From NCBI GenBank assembly GCA_029863585.1, contig JAOTVC010000006.1, forward strand, positions 1-42,825: DNA of 42,825 nucleotides, read 5' to 3'. Below, piece after piece: positions 1 to 7,842 of the stretch (within the stretch, counting starts at the first letter, position 1; each line of letters starts with the position of its first letter). This DNA comes from Alphaproteobacteria bacterium (GTDB taxonomy: Bacteria; Pseudomonadota; Alphaproteobacteria; SMXQ01). Under the pieces are notes generated by a model, which did not search any database, was not told the DNA's origin, and worked only from the letters and a program-made list of their open reading frames with translations. Position numbers and translations under genes: made by a program.

Positions 1-17
1 ATAAGTATCTTCGCTAG

Positions 18-240
18 GCCCGTGCCTCCGGCACCTACTGCCTCGAACTGCCGGACGGCGACACGGAAACCTGTCGAAACGCCAAGCGTCTCAACGGCGA
101 CGTGATGACCGAGACGGACGGGCTCGGGGCTGCCTCGGACAAGAAATTCGTCGTGCTCAAAGGAAATCCCAGGCTGCCATTGCGCTGCGCCGAAGTTCGA
201 GTGCGCCGCCACTTTCCAGGCGCTGCTGGCTTGCCTCAAC
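18..240 (+). pseudogene. 3' fragment of an unrecognised gene, apparently frameshifted
   Basis: The frame is open from just after a stop at 15-17 and reads like protein (GTYCLELPDGDTETC) up to about base 170. From there the neighbouring frame (from 172, GCHCAAPKFECAATFQ, then ALLACLNR) looks more protein-like, with several Cys residues. This suggests one missing or extra base near 160-172. No clean stop follows before the convergent MarC gene. I do not recognise the family. It could be a decayed gene, an assembly error at the window edge, or chance coding bias. Confidence 0.25.
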
Positions 241-874
241 CGGTCATCATCTTTGGTATCACCGCCGCAATTCCGTCGATCAGGAACTGCACGGCGAGCG
301 CGGCAAGGACGATGCCCGCGAGGCGGCCCACCACGTTGACCCCCGTCACGCCGAGAAGGGTCATGAGGCGGGTGGCAAACAGGAAGGCGATCAGGCAGAT
401 CAGCAGCACGACCAAGATGAGCAAAAGGACGAGGCTGCTCGACACCAGGTTTCCCTGCGCCTGACCCATCAAAAGAATGACGGAGGTGATGGCGCCGGGG
501 CCGGCGATGAGGGGGATCGCAAGCGGGATTATGGCGACGTCCTTGCGGTCTTCGGCCTCTTCGGTCTCTTCCTCCGTGGCGGAGCGGATACCGCTTTGGC
601 GCGCCAGGATCATGTCGATCGAGACCAACAGCAAAAGGATGCCCCCCGCGATCCGAAAGGCCGGCAGGGAAATGCCGAGAAGCCGCAGGAAAAATTCACC
701 GGTCAAGGCGAACCCCAGCATGATCATGCCGGCGAGAACGATCGCGCGGAAGGCGGTTTGTTTGCGCATGGACGGCGACTGGCGATGGGTCAGCGCCATG
801 AAGATCGGCACCTGGCCGATGGGATCGACAATGACGAAGAGCGTCGCAAACGCGGTCATTGCAAATTCGTACAT
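236..874 (-). CDS. MarC-family integral membrane protein
   Basis: About 212 residues with about six hydrophobic segments and the family pattern near the start: FATLFVIVDPIGQVPIF, a polar DP pair inside the first membrane helix. MarC/UPF0056 proteins lie in the inner membrane and their substrate is not established; the old link to multiple antibiotic resistance in E. coli is weak. I chose the internal ATG at 874 (MYEFAMTAF) because the family begins immediately before this first helix and the 15 residues added by the longer ORF look non-native. No strong ribosome binding site is visible. It stands alone and converges on the broken fragment to its left. Confidence 0.85.
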   Translation of the reverse strand: MYEFAMTAFATLFVIVDPIGQVPIFMALTHRQSPSMRKQTAFRAIVLAGMIMLGFALTGEFFLRLLGISLPAFRIAGGILLLLVSIDMILARQSGIRSATEEETEEAEDRKDVAIIPLAIPLIAGPGAITSVILLMGQAQGNLVSSSLVLLLILVVLLICLIAFLFATRLMTLLGVTGVNVVGRLAGIVLAALAVQFLIDGIAAVIPKMMTG

Positions 875-1054
875 GACGCCTGGCCAACCCGAAACGGGCG
901 TCCTGATCATTCGAGGCAACCGAAGACAAGAATACAGAGAATCATTAATCCAGGCTTCAATTATGCTGATTGCCCTCCTCGCCGCCGATATTGAATCGCC
1001 CGGGCCGCCTGTTTACCCTCAATGTGTTGCGCGCATTCAACCGGGAGAACGACG

Positions 1055-2056
1055 ATGATCCGCATGGTTTCCATGACCTTTCTCGCCTTAGCCACGTTCA
1101 ACGTGGCGGCGATGACCGAAGTGCCGTTGGCATCGGCGGCGGATTACTACAAGGGCAAGACCCTGAAACTCATCATTCGTTCCGGTCCAGGCGGCGGATA
1201 CGATTATTATGGCCGGCTAGTGAACCGCCACCTCGCGCGCCATATTCCCGGCAACCCCTCCTCCACGCCGGTCAACATGCCGGGCGCCGGGGGCATCGTG
1301 GCGACCAATTACCTCATGAACCGGGCCAAGCGCGATGGAACGGAGATCGCAATCCTCAACCGTGAACTGGCCATCGCCCAACGCACCAAATCGACCGGCG
1401 TCAAATACGACGTGCGGCAGTTGATCGCCGTCGGAAGCGCCGCGTCGTCCACGTCCCTCACGGTGTTGGCGGGCAGCCATCCGGTCAAGACGATCAGTCA
1501 GCTCAGGACCTATGGAAAGACCGTTAAGATGTCGGTGACCGGACCCGGCAGCGGCTCCTACCAGCGGGTGGCGATGCTGAAATTCGACGGGTTCCCTGTG
1601 GAGATGATCACCGGTTATACGTCCAGCCAGGAACGGTTCCTTGCCATTGCCCGTGGCGAGGTTCAGGGCACCGTGAACAGCTACGAGAGCACCGCCACGG
1701 CGATCAGGGAATACGGGCTGACGGTGATCGGCTATCTCGGCAACGCTCATCCCGAGCTTAAGGGCGTGCCAAACTTGCGCACGGCGCTTTCGGAGAAAGG
1801 ACGCCAGCTTGCAAGCCTGATGGCGGCACCGATGGCCGCGGGGCGCCCGTTCTTCACCACGCCGAAGGTGCCCGCCGATCGCGTGAAGATCCTTCGCGCG
1901 GCTTTCAAGGCGGCGCTGTCGGATCCCAAGCTGCTGGCCGAGGCCAAGAAAGCCAAGCGTTCGATTTCCTGGACCGACCCCTTGGAGATCGAGAGCATCA
2001 ATCGCGACATCCTCAATGCCACCGACGATGTGATCAAGACGTTCAAGAACATGTAG
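1055..2056 (+). CDS. TTT-family (TctC/Bug-like) periplasmic substrate-binding protein, copy 1
   Basis: A 333-residue exported solute receptor. The start at 1055 is preceded by GGGAGAAC. The N-terminus (MIRMVSMTF, hydrophobic stretch, ending LASAAD) is a signal peptide. The mature part opens with YYKGKTLKLIIRSGPGGG and has NMPGAGGIVATNYL, the ligand-loop pattern of a divergent branch of tripartite tricarboxylate transporter receptors. These proteins catch small carboxylates in the periplasm and deliver them to TctA/TctB. It is clearly paralogous to the receptor at 4367-5386; both share VPADRVKILRAAF and DPKLLAEAKKAK near the C-terminus. The membrane subunits lie about 6 kb downstream. The ligand cannot be read from sequence. 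Confidence 0.9.
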   Translation: MIRMVSMTFLALATFNVAAMTEVPLASAADYYKGKTLKLIIRSGPGGGYDYYGRLVNRHLARHIPGNPSSTPVNMPGAGGIVATNYLMNRAKRDGTEIAILNRELAIAQRTKSTGVKYDVRQLIAVGSAASSTSLTVLAGSHPVKTISQLRTYGKTVKMSVTGPGSGSYQRVAMLKFDGFPVEMITGYTSSQERFLAIARGEVQGTVNSYESTATAIREYGLTVIGYLGNAHPELKGVPNLRTALSEKGRQLASLMAAPMAAGRPFFTTPKVPADRVKILRAAFKAALSDPKLLAEAKKAKRSISWTDPLEIESINRDILNATDDVIKTFKNM

Positions 2057-2132
2057 TGGCGGTCCGATCCTGCTATCCTGCCCGTAAGAGGCGGCGGCAC
2101 CGTGCCCCGCCGAATTCAGGGGAGCATCCTGC

Positions 2133-2900
2133 ATGGCGGGGAAAGGCATCAATCTTGACGGCCAGGTGGCCATCGTCACAGGCGCAGCGATCAATACCGG
2201 GCGCGTCATCGCCAAGATGTTGGCGGGCGCCGGGGCTGCCGTGGTGGTGAACTATTTGACGTCCGCGGACGCGGCGGCGGAGACCGTCAGGGAAATCGAG
2301 GCCGACGGCGGTCGGGCTTTCGCCCATAGTGCCGACGTTCGGGACCTCGCTCAGGTCAAGGAGATGGTGGCCGAAACGGTTTCACGGTTCGGCGGGCTCG
2401 ATATCCTGATCAACAACGCCAATATCCGCAGCTACCGTCCGCTGATGGAACTGACGGACGAAGAATGGCGCGCGACGCTGATGACTGCGCTCGACGGGCC
2501 GTTCCACTGCATCCAGAGTTCCGTTCCCCACATGATCGAACGCGGCAAGGGCACCATCGTCAATATCGGCGGCGGGTCCGGCCATTCCGGGGTCGCCAAC
2601 CGCTGCCACGTGACCACGGCCAAGGCGGGGGTCGCGGGACTGACCGGTGGCCTGGCGGCGGAGTTGGCGCCCCACAACATCACCGTCAATTGCATCGTGC
2701 CGGGTCGGGTCGATACGGTGAAGAAGCCGGCCGGCGAGCGTAACGAACACCGCACCGACCGCGGCGACAGCCCCATGGGCCGGTCGGCGGAGCCGGAGGA
2801 GATTGCCGATCTCGCGCTCTACCTTTGCGGCGACGGCTGCCGCTACATGAGCGGCCAGATGCTCCACGTCAACGGCGCGCGCTACATCACCATCGCCTGA
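2133..2900 (+). CDS. SDR-fold (Rossmann) protein with a degenerate active site
   Basis: A 255-residue protein of classical short-chain dehydrogenase/reductase length. It has the N-terminal nucleotide-binding strand (VAIVTGAAINTGR), LDILINNAN and the C-terminal SGQMLHVNGA. The catalytic tetrad is largely gone: Asn is Ala119, Ser is Gly147 and Tyr is Val160 (CHVTTAKAG); only Lys164 remains. The glycine-rich loop also has Asn where a Gly is usual. It may still bind NAD(P)H or an acyl-CoA, but ordinary alcohol/ketone redox chemistry is doubtful. The frame is intact and the rest well preserved, so it does not look like a decaying gene. It lies 76 bp after the first receptor gene in the same direction, so co-transcription is likely. 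Confidence 0.88.
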   Translation: MAGKGINLDGQVAIVTGAAINTGRVIAKMLAGAGAAVVVNYLTSADAAAETVREIEADGGRAFAHSADVRDLAQVKEMVAETVSRFGGLDILINNANIRSYRPLMELTDEEWRATLMTALDGPFHCIQSSVPHMIERGKGTIVNIGGGSGHSGVANRCHVTTAKAGVAGLTGGLAAELAPHNITVNCIVPGRVDTVKKPAGERNEHRTDRGDSPMGRSAEPEEIADLALYLCGDGCRYMSGQMLHVNGARYITIA

Positions 2901-2928
2901 CAAGGAAAAGAAGCCCCGCGTTTGGGGC
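2900..2928 (-). terminator. Candidate terminator for the CoA-transferase gene
   Basis: GCCCC-gcgttt-GGGGC (2913-2928) forms a short strong hairpin. Read on the minus strand it is followed by TTCTTTTCC, and it lies just past the stop of the minus-strand CoA-transferase. On the plus strand there is no T-run. The stem is short, so the call is tentative. Confidence 0.4.
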
Positions 2929-2936
2929 GGACCCAC

Positions 2937-4148
2937 CTATTCGGCCGCCGCGCCCTGCTCTTCCCGGCCGGCCACGACTCCGTCGCGCATCATTGTCGCG
3001 ATCTCTTCGGCGCTGAACCCGAATTCCGCGAGCACCTCCTCCGTGTTCTCGCCGTATTCCGGAATCGCCGTCCAGTTTTCGGTCGGTGTGCGCGACAGGC
3101 GGAAGGCCTGAGTCAACAGCTTGAAATCCCCCATGGAGGGCGAATGCAACTCCTGGGCAAGGTCGAGGTGCCGCACCTGGGGGTCGTCGAAGGTCTGATC
3201 CATGGTGAAGACCGGGCCTGATGGAATGTCGGAGGCCTCGAGCCTTTGCAGCATTTCCTCCGTGCTGAATCTAGCCATGGCCTCGGCAATCATGCCGTTG
3301 CATTCCTCGCGATGGGCGCGGCGGGCTTCGCGGGTGTCGAAGCGAGGGTCGTCTGCGGCATCTTCGCGTTCGATGGCGCGGCAGAGATCGGGCCACATGC
3401 GGGGCATGATCGAAATGCTGACATAGCCGTCCGACGTCTTGTAGGTGTTGGTCGGCACCCCGGTGGGATGCTCGTTGCCGACCTGCTTGGGCACGATGCC
3501 GTTGACCAGGTAACGGGCGGCGTGGATGTCCATCATCGACAGAAGCGCTTCCATCAGGGAGGTCTGAACCCATTGCCCTTGGCCGGAACGTTCGCGTTCG
3601 TAAAGTGCCGTCAGAATGCCGATGGCGCAGAACAGGCCGGCGGCGACGTCGGCGATGGCGATGCCGGCGCGGATCGGTCCCCGCCCCGGTTCGCCGGTCA
3701 CCGACATGAACCCCGACATGCCCTGGACGATCTGATCGAGGCCCGGACGGTCGCGGTAGGGCCCGTCCTGGCCGAAGGCGGATACGCTACCTAAGATGAT
3801 GCGGGGGTTGACCTTCTTCAGGGATTCGTAATCGAAGCCGAGCTTGTCCTTGACCCGCGGGCGGAAGTTTTCCACCACCACGTCGGCCTGTTCCACCATG
3901 CGGTCGAGCACTTTGCGTCCCGGCGCTCCCGTCAGGTCGAGAACCATGGACCGCTTGTTGCGGTGCTTGCTTTGGAAATCGGCCTCGTAGCGCCCGGCCC
4001 AGTCCGGCGGATTGCCCGGGCGTTCGATCTTGATCACATTGGCGCCCCAATCGGCAAGCTGGCGCACGCAGATGGGCCCGGCGCGGGCCTGGGTCATGTC
4101 GAGGACGGTGAGGCCCTTGAGGGCGGTGGACGGCGCGGGCTGGACCAT
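2937..4148 (-). CDS. Family III CoA-transferase (CaiB/BaiF type)
   Basis: A 403-residue cytoplasmic enzyme that moves CoA between carboxylic acids through an aspartyl-CoA intermediate. Family landmarks are clear: LTVLDMTQARAGPICVRQLADWGA at the N-terminus, VVENFRPRV, and RPGLDQIVQGMSG, where Asp138 matches the catalytic aspartate (Asp169 of formyl-CoA transferase). The start at 4148 (MVQPAPS) is chosen over the longer ORF because GAGGGAA lies at good spacing upstream and the family starts here. It is divergent from the second binding-protein gene. In this setting it probably activates the acid brought in by the TTT transporter; the actual substrate is unknown. Confidence 0.92.
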   Translation of the reverse strand: MVQPAPSTALKGLTVLDMTQARAGPICVRQLADWGANVIKIERPGNPPDWAGRYEADFQSKHRNKRSMVLDLTGAPGRKVLDRMVEQADVVVENFRPRVKDKLGFDYESLKKVNPRIILGSVSAFGQDGPYRDRPGLDQIVQGMSGFMSVTGEPGRGPIRAGIAIADVAAGLFCAIGILTALYERERSGQGQWVQTSLMEALLSMMDIHAARYLVNGIVPKQVGNEHPTGVPTNTYKTSDGYVSISIMPRMWPDLCRAIEREDAADDPRFDTREARRAHREECNGMIAEAMARFSTEEMLQRLEASDIPSGPVFTMDQTFDDPQVRHLDLAQELHSPSMGDFKLLTQAFRLSRTPTENWTAIPEYGENTEEVLAEFGFSAEEIATMMRDGVVAGREEQGAAAE

Positions 4149-4289
4149 GAATCGTTCCCTCGGATCATTCTTGTTCGTTGTCCTGGAAGTGGGCTCGACT
4201 GCAAGGCTACAGGGGGCAAGTGATCCTGTCCATATCGCGCATTTTTTAGGTTCCCGGATCGCAGAGTCGCCAGGCGCGGCGGCCGATCG

Positions 4290-4318
4290 TTGACAGGCCA
4301 CCTGCGAGCCCTCATGCT
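4290..4318 (+). promoter_or_regulatory. Candidate sigma-70-like promoter for the second receptor gene
   Basis: TTGACA (4290-4295) is a perfect -35 hexamer. Seventeen bases later is CATGCT, a 3-of-6 match to the -10 box. It sits in the divergent intergenic space about 50 bp before the 4367 start. The weak -10 keeps confidence low. Confidence 0.33.
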
Positions 4319-4366
4319 GGTGCGAACCTGTAACCGAAAATCGCTGGTTCATTGGGAGGCTAAAGC

Positions 4367-5386
4367 ATGAAATTCGGAAAACACGAGTATTTCACGATCG
4401 TTTCGCTGGCAGGACTTGGCGTTATCGCCGTAGGGGCCGCCCAAGGGCCGGCGTTTGCGGCCGACGGCTTTTACAAAGGCAAGACGCTTCGGGTGATCAT
4501 CCGTTCCAGCCCCGGCGGCGGCAACGACTATTACGGCCGTTTGATGGCGCGCCACATGCCGCGCCATATCCCCGACAATCCCAATTCGATTCCGATCAAC
4601 ATGAAGGGTGCGGGCGGCATCGTCGCGGCCAATTACCTGCACAACCGGGCCAAACGGGACGGCACGGAGATCGCCATTCTCAGCCGTGCCATCGCGGTGG
4701 TGCAGCGGACCAAGACAAAGGGCGTGTTGTATGACGTCAACAAACTGATCCCGCTGGGCAGCACGGCGTCCAACACCGCCGTATTCTTGGTGGCGCAGAA
4801 ATCGAAACTCATGTCCTTGAAGGATATCAAGCGGGGTGGCCGGGTGATCACTGTCGGCACCACGGGTCCCGGGGGCGGTGCCTATCAGCGCTCCATGGTC
4901 ATGAAGCTCGACGGTTTCCCGATGAAGATCATCACCGGCTACGGCTCCAACGGGGAAAAGGTCCTTTCGGTCGCGCGCGGCGATGTGGAAATGACGGCGG
5001 GCAGCTATGAGACCATGCGGACCAATATCAAGGAGGAAAAATTCCGAATCATCGGCAAGCTGGGGGCCGATCATCCCGAGATCCCCAAGGGGACCGTCGA
5101 CCTGCGCGACGTCGTTTCGCCCGATCGCAAGGCGCTGGCCAGCTTGCTGGTCGCACCTCTTGAAGCGGGCCGTCCCTTCTACACCACGCCCGGGGTGCCG
5201 GCCGACCGCGTCAAGATCCTGCGTGCCGCGTTCGTGGCCGCGCTGAAGGATCCGAAGCTTCTGGCCGAAGCCAAGAAGGCCAAGAAGGGCATCGAGCCGT
5301 TGACCTGGCAGCAGATGGTGAAGACCAACAAAGAAATCCTTGGGGCGTCGGACGAGATCATGGAGCAGTTTAAGAAGCTCATGTAA
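4367..5386 (+). CDS. TTT-family (TctC/Bug-like) periplasmic substrate-binding protein, copy 2
   Basis: A 339-residue exported receptor, preceded by GGGAGG at ideal spacing. The signal peptide runs to about residue 31 (GAAQGPAFAAD). The mature start FYKGKTLRVIIRSSPGGG and the segment NMKGAGGIVAANYL match copy 1 closely, and both end with a helix-rich segment before the stop. It is therefore a paralogue, probably with a related ligand. It is monocistronic as far as can be seen: a strong terminator follows within 25 bp. It is divergent from the CoA-transferase, which suggests shared control from the space between them. Confidence 0.91.
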   Translation: MKFGKHEYFTIVSLAGLGVIAVGAAQGPAFAADGFYKGKTLRVIIRSSPGGGNDYYGRLMARHMPRHIPDNPNSIPINMKGAGGIVAANYLHNRAKRDGTEIAILSRAIAVVQRTKTKGVLYDVNKLIPLGSTASNTAVFLVAQKSKLMSLKDIKRGGRVITVGTTGPGGGAYQRSMVMKLDGFPMKIITGYGSNGEKVLSVARGDVEMTAGSYETMRTNIKEEKFRIIGKLGADHPEIPKGTVDLRDVVSPDRKALASLLVAPLEAGRPFYTTPGVPADRVKILRAAFVAALKDPKLLAEAKKAKKGIEPLTWQQMVKTNKEILGASDEIMEQFKKLM

Positions 5387-5409
5387 TCATCTGAATATAA
5401 AAATTAATC

Positions 5410-5445
5410 TGGGGGCGGAACTGATTTGGCCGCCCCCATTTTTTT
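5410..5445 (+). terminator. Rho-independent terminator after the second receptor gene
   Basis: TGGGGGCGG ... CCGCCCCCA forms a 9-bp perfect stem with an 11-nt loop, followed directly by a run of seven T residues. It starts 24 bp after the receptor stop codon. This is the clearest terminator in the window. Confidence 0.9.
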
Positions 5446-5535
5446 GTGTCGGGACAGGCGTTCGGGATGGCCGGATGTGTCCATCCTTTGGCCCCATCGG
5501 GCGATCTTCAAAGCCTGTTAACCTGGCGTCTCCTT

Positions 5536-5556
5536 TTGACCCAAAGCGGACATCAG
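5536..5556 (+). repeat. Left copy of a 21-bp imperfect direct repeat flanking the GGDEF gene
   Basis: TTGACCCAAAGCGGACATCAG matches 6724-6744 at 16 of 21 positions, including an unbroken AAGCGGACAT core. The two copies bracket the low-GC diguanylate cyclase gene. It may be a dispersed intergenic palindrome rather than an insertion footprint. Confidence 0.5.
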
Positions 5557-5647
5557 AACCTGTTCCTGCGGCATTCGTAAGTTTCCTATTTATTAAGCAA
5601 CTCCGCGCTAAGAGACTTGAGATTTAGAATGGCTCAGGCGAGACAGC

Positions 5648-6655
5648 ATGGTGTCAGAAACTGACGGCGTGATGGCAACGAGCGAATCGGTTGCCTCACA
5701 TGAACAGGCGCGTTTGGAAGAACTGGAATCTTTCGACGTTCTGGACACGCGTCCCGAAGAAGCTTTCGACAGCATTACACGACTGGCACAGACCGCTATA
5801 GGCACGCCCATTGTTCTCGTGTCTCTTGTGGATAAAGAGCGCCAGTGGTTTAAATCCCGCCAGGGTCTGGACGCGGAAGAAACACCGCGTGACATCTCCT
5901 TCTGTACCCACGCCATCGCAAGTGACGATGTGTTTGTGGTCGAAGATGCCGCAGAACATCCTTTGTTCAAATCCAATCCCCTTGTGACAGGAGACCCAAA
6001 TATCCGCTTCTATGCGGGTGCACCGCTCAAGACGAGCAGTGGCTACCGGATCGGCACTCTGTGTGCGATAGATCGAGTTCCCCGTGGACTCTCTGATACT
6101 GAAGAGAAAATCCTCGTTGAGCTGGCATCACTCGTTGTTAGGGAAATGGAACTTCGGAAAATCGCGGCCCTGGACGGTCTTACGGGGGCAATGTCGCGAA
6201 GCAACTATATGACTTTGTGTAATAGAGAACTCGCTCGATCGAAGCGCCACGGCCATGACATGAGTGTGCTTGTTCTGGACCTGGATCACTTCAAGAACAT
6301 TAACGACACATACGGTCATCCAGCAGGTGATCAAGTGCTCAAGGTGATTGCGCGCCTGTGTCTGTCCGAGTTACGCGAGCATGATCTATTCGGCCGGATT
6401 GGCGGTGAAGAATTTTCGATGCTGCTTCCAGAGACGGGGCAGAAAGGAGCGATTGAAGTCGCTGAACGAACGAGAGCGGGAATTGAAGCACTGGATATTC
6501 TTTGGGTGGGTCACAGGATTCAGATCACCTCAAGCATCGGCGTCGCATCCATGAATGAAACAGACCACACAATCAGAGAGATAATTTCCAGGGCTGATGC
6601 AGCTCTCTATGACGCAAAGGGCGGCGGCCGAAATCAGGTTCAAGTACGATTTTGA
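5648..6655 (+). CDS. GAF-GGDEF diguanylate cyclase
   Basis: 335 residues. An N-terminal GAF domain (about 25-170; LEELESFDVLDTRPEEAFD, DISFCTHAI, FYAGAPL) is of the sort found in many sensor proteins. A GGDEF domain follows (about 175-335) with DGLTGAMSR, LDLDHFKNINDTYGHPAGD and the catalytic GGEEF at 252-256. R243-E-H-D246 lies five residues before GGEEF, the canonical product-inhibition (I) site. It should make c-di-GMP from two GTP in the cytosol, with the GAF domain sensing a small ligand or redox state. The gene is visibly less GC-rich (about 53-55% in sampled lines) than its neighbours, suggesting separate acquisition. The start is uncertain; an ATG eight codons later is possible. Confidence 0.93.
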   Translation: MVSETDGVMATSESVASHEQARLEELESFDVLDTRPEEAFDSITRLAQTAIGTPIVLVSLVDKERQWFKSRQGLDAEETPRDISFCTHAIASDDVFVVEDAAEHPLFKSNPLVTGDPNIRFYAGAPLKTSSGYRIGTLCAIDRVPRGLSDTEEKILVELASLVVREMELRKIAALDGLTGAMSRSNYMTLCNRELARSKRHGHDMSVLVLDLDHFKNINDTYGHPAGDQVLKVIARLCLSELREHDLFGRIGGEEFSMLLPETGQKGAIEVAERTRAGIEALDILWVGHRIQITSSIGVASMNETDHTIREIISRADAALYDAKGGGRNQVQVRF

Positions 6656-6713
6656 CGCTGCCCGACAGCCGAAAGCTATTCTTCCATCTCAACAGCTACG
6701 CATGAAGAGCCTA

Positions 6714-6744
6714 ATGTCCGCTATTGGCTAGAAGCGGACATGAG
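6714..6744. repeat. Palindrome and right copy of the repeat flanking the GGDEF gene
   Basis: ATGTCCGCT (6714-6722) and AGCGGACAT (6733-6741) form a perfect 9-bp inverted repeat with a 10-nt loop. The right arm belongs to the 21-bp repeat also found at 5536-5556. It lies about 60 bp after the GGDEF stop. It could fold as a terminator-like hairpin, but no T-run follows on either strand. Confidence 0.6.
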
Positions 6745-6788
6745 GTTAACAAGCCCCAGGCCTGCCAGGCGGGGGGATCGACAGCGTC

Positions 6789-7583
6789 CTAGGTTCCGGT
6801 CCATTGGGGCTTACGCTTTTCGTTGAAGGCGCGCCGCCCTTCCCTGAAGTCGTTGCTTTCGATGCAGGCCTTGCGCACCGCCCGCACCCGGTCCATGTCG
6901 CGGTCCTCGGGGTCCTTCATGATTTCGTCGATCATCGCCTTGGCGGCGATCACCGATAGGGGGGCATTGTCGGCGATTGCCGCGGCGATACCGGTCACCG
7001 TGTCGCGCAACGCAGCGACCGGCACAACCTGGTGGACCAGTCCCATTTGCAGGGCTTCCTCCGCCGAATAGCGCCGTGCGGTGATGAGAATTTCCTTGGC
7101 CCGGGCCGGGCCGACGAGATCGACCAGCATGCGGGTGTAGGTGAAGTTGTAGGCGTTGCCGAGCCGGGCCGCCGGGATCCCGAACTGGGCATCAATGGCG
7201 GCGATGCGGAGATCGGCATAGAGCGCCGTGGCGACGCCGCCGCCCAGGCAGTAGCCGCGGATCATGGCGATCAGCGGTTTGGACAGGCTGAGGTATCGGT
7301 CTTGCACCAGGCCCGACAGTTTGCCTTGGCGCTCGAGCTGCTCGGGAGTCGCTTCCCCCTTCTCCGTGCGGGAGATATCGGAGCCCGAAACGAAGGCTTT
7401 GTCGCCGGCGCCGGTCATGACGATGACGCGGACCTCCGGGTCGGTCTCGAAATCGTCGAGGATCGTCAGGATGGCCTCGCGCATTTCGTGGGAGATTGCG
7501 TTGCGCCGCTCCGGCTGGTTGAAAGTCATCCAGCCGATGCCGTCCGCCTTCTCCGCGATCATTTTCTCGGTTTCGAGTATCAT
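6789..7583 (-). CDS. Crotonase-superfamily protein (enoyl-CoA hydratase/isomerase-like)
   Basis: A 264-residue single-domain crotonase. It has NQPERRNAIS at the N-terminus, FVSGSDI for the first oxyanion-hole strand and YCLGGGVATA for the second. Both glutamates used by classic enoyl-CoA hydratase (Glu144 and Glu164 in the rat enzyme) are alanine here, Ala118 and Ala138, with the 20-residue spacing kept. CoA binding and the oxyanion hole look intact, so another crotonase activity (isomerase, hydrolase, lyase) is more likely than hydration. Start at 7583 with GGGGAGGA upstream. It is divergent from tctA. Its location suggests a step after CoA activation of the imported acid. Confidence 0.88.
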   Translation of the reverse strand: MILETEKMIAEKADGIGWMTFNQPERRNAISHEMREAILTILDDFETDPEVRVIVMTGAGDKAFVSGSDISRTEKGEATPEQLERQGKLSGLVQDRYLSLSKPLIAMIRGYCLGGGVATALYADLRIAAIDAQFGIPAARLGNAYNFTYTRMLVDLVGPARAKEILITARRYSAEEALQMGLVHQVVPVAALRDTVTGIAAAIADNAPLSVIAAKAMIDEIMKDPEDRDMDRVRAVRKACIESNDFREGRRAFNEKRKPQWTGT

Positions 7584-7842
7584 CGACCGTCCTCCCCTTC
7601 TGCGGCGCCGGTGCCGGGTCCCGCACCGATGCTAACCCAGATCGCTGCCCCGCGCGAGGCGGCGGAGCGCGGCCGGCAACGGGCGTGGGCCCGCTCCTCC
7701 GTCCGCTCCGCTAGGGTTAACACCAGTGCCGTTGAAAGACGGCGCCCTTTGGGTTAGCGTCGGGCGTCAATACGAGCGGTACCGGAAACGGCGGCATGAT
7801 GCCGCACGAGAAAATCACAGCGGGCGGCCGGGGGGTAGTTAC

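Noticed and set aside
1217-2215. 332-residue minus-strand ORF opposite the first TctC-like gene
   Set aside because: Antisense to an obvious receptor gene with signal peptide and ribosome binding site.
2133-2900. SDR gene read as a FabI-type enzyme with the YxxxxxxK arrangement
   Set aside because: The residue seven before Lys164 is Arg157, not Tyr, so the FabI pattern does not rescue the active site.
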